Shown: piece by piece, positions 13,087 to 13,457 of the stretch | Position numbering within the stretch: the first letter of the stretch is position 1 | Layout: every line of letters begins with the position of its first letter | Made by a program: the position numbers and the translations under genes | DNA from: Actinomycetes bacterium | Lineage (GTDB): Bacteria; Actinomycetota; Actinomycetes; Actinomycetales; Microbacteriaceae | DNA: 13,457 nucleotides | Assembly: GCA_023390155.1 (NCBI GenBank) | Contig: JAEWDJ010000246.1 | Span: 1 to 13,457, forward strand | Reading direction: 5' to 3' | The notes under the pieces: model-generated | The model's database searches: none | Told to the model about the DNA's origin: nothing | The model's input: the letters and a program-made list of their open reading frames with translations, nothing else

Positions 13087-13457
13087 ATGACGGCGCTCTC
13101 GATCCTGGCGTTCGCCGGGCTCTGCCTGGTGCTCGCGCTCACCCCCGGACCCGACACCTTCCTTGTGCTGCGGTACAGCATGGGGCGTGCGCGAGACGGC
13201 TTCGCCGCGGCCGCGGGATGCGCCGTCGGCTCGCTCGTCTGGGCGGCGCTCGTCGCCGTCGGGCTGGCGACCCTGTTGGAGCAGTCGGCCGAGCTGTTCC
13301 GGGTCGTCAAGATCGTGGGCGGTCTCTACCTCATCTATCTGGGCGTGGCCGCGTTCATCGCCACGCGGCGCAGCGCCAAGGCGGCCGCTCCTGCCACGGC
13401 CGCCCCCGAGGCCGGCGCCGACGGGACCGCGGCCCTTCCGGCGGCGCGGCGCCGCTC
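13087..13457 (+). CDS. LysE/RhtB-family translocator, N-terminal part, cut by window edge
   Basis: The first 123 codons of a membrane exporter are present. It begins with a hydrophobic helix containing the family signature LTPGPDTFLVLRYSMGRARDG (about residues 18-38). A second helix follows at about 40-64 (AAGCAVGSLVWAALVAVGLATLL) and a third at about 70-92 (FRVVKIVGGLYLIYLGVAAFIATRR). Members export amino acids or similar small metabolites by proton exchange; the substrate here is unknown. After the third helix comes an Ala/Pro-rich loop (about 97-120), often the variable cytoplasmic loop in this family. It lies 17 bp after the SseB-family gene with its own -10-like box, and continues past the window end. 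Confidence 0.88.
   Translation, partial: MTALSILAFAGLCLVLALTPGPDTFLVLRYSMGRARDGFAAAAGCAVGSLVWAALVAVGLATLLEQSAELFRVVKIVGGLYLIYLGVAAFIATRRSAKAAAPATAAPEAGADGTAALPAARRR

Noticed and set aside
1..13457. CRISPR arrays, tRNA/rRNA genes, insertion sequences, attachment sites, toxin-antitoxin or phage-defence genes
   Set aside because: No regularly spaced repeats, transposase or integrase motifs, cloverleaf-like segments or defence-related protein motifs were seen on either strand.

Overview
The window is very GC-rich (roughly 70% or more). It has tightly packed genes, GTG starts, AGGAGG-type ribosome sites and apparently leaderless promoters. This fits a high-GC actinobacterium, most likely of the Microbacteriaceae type; the family-level guess is inference from gene style and protein flavour, not from a marker gene.

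The core (about 933-12267) is a locus for taking up and breaking down L-fucose-containing glycosides. A minus-strand operon runs from 8438 down to 2376: solute-binding lipoprotein, two CUT1-type permeases, a mandelate-racemase-type sugar-acid dehydratase, an aldo/keto reductase and a GntR/FCD repressor, ending in a strong hairpin terminator. A separately promoted L-fuconate dehydratase follows (2240-933). Upstream, two GH29 alpha-L-fucosidases are transcribed divergently from one short control region (9976-10070). The rightward one is followed after one base by an L-fuconolactonase-type amidohydrolase.

Read together: fucosylated oligosaccharides are imported intact (no ABC ATPase is encoded here), hydrolysed in the cytosol by the two signal-peptide-free fucosidases, and free L-fucose is oxidised by the non-phosphorylative route. 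The steps are AKR dehydrogenase, L-fuconolactone, lactonase, L-fuconate, FucD, 2-keto-3-deoxy-L-fuconate. The enzymes that would finish the pathway to pyruvate plus lactate or lactaldehyde are not in the window. The second dehydratase has no obvious place in this route.

A shared operator-like sequence (CTATTGnnTnTAGG) occurs at exactly the three control points: upstream of fucD, upstream of the transporter operon and between the two fucosidases. It is the probable binding site of the cluster's GntR/FCD regulator.

The flanks look unrelated to fucose. On the left is the N-terminal part of a metal P-type ATPase with a TPC metal-site motif (minus strand, cut by the window edge). On the right are an SseB-family protein and the start of a LysE/RhtB-type exporter (cut by the window edge). 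All three flanking genes have a -10-like hexamer exactly 6 nt before the start codon, suggesting leaderless transcripts. I see no tRNA, rRNA, CRISPR, insertion sequence or prophage feature.
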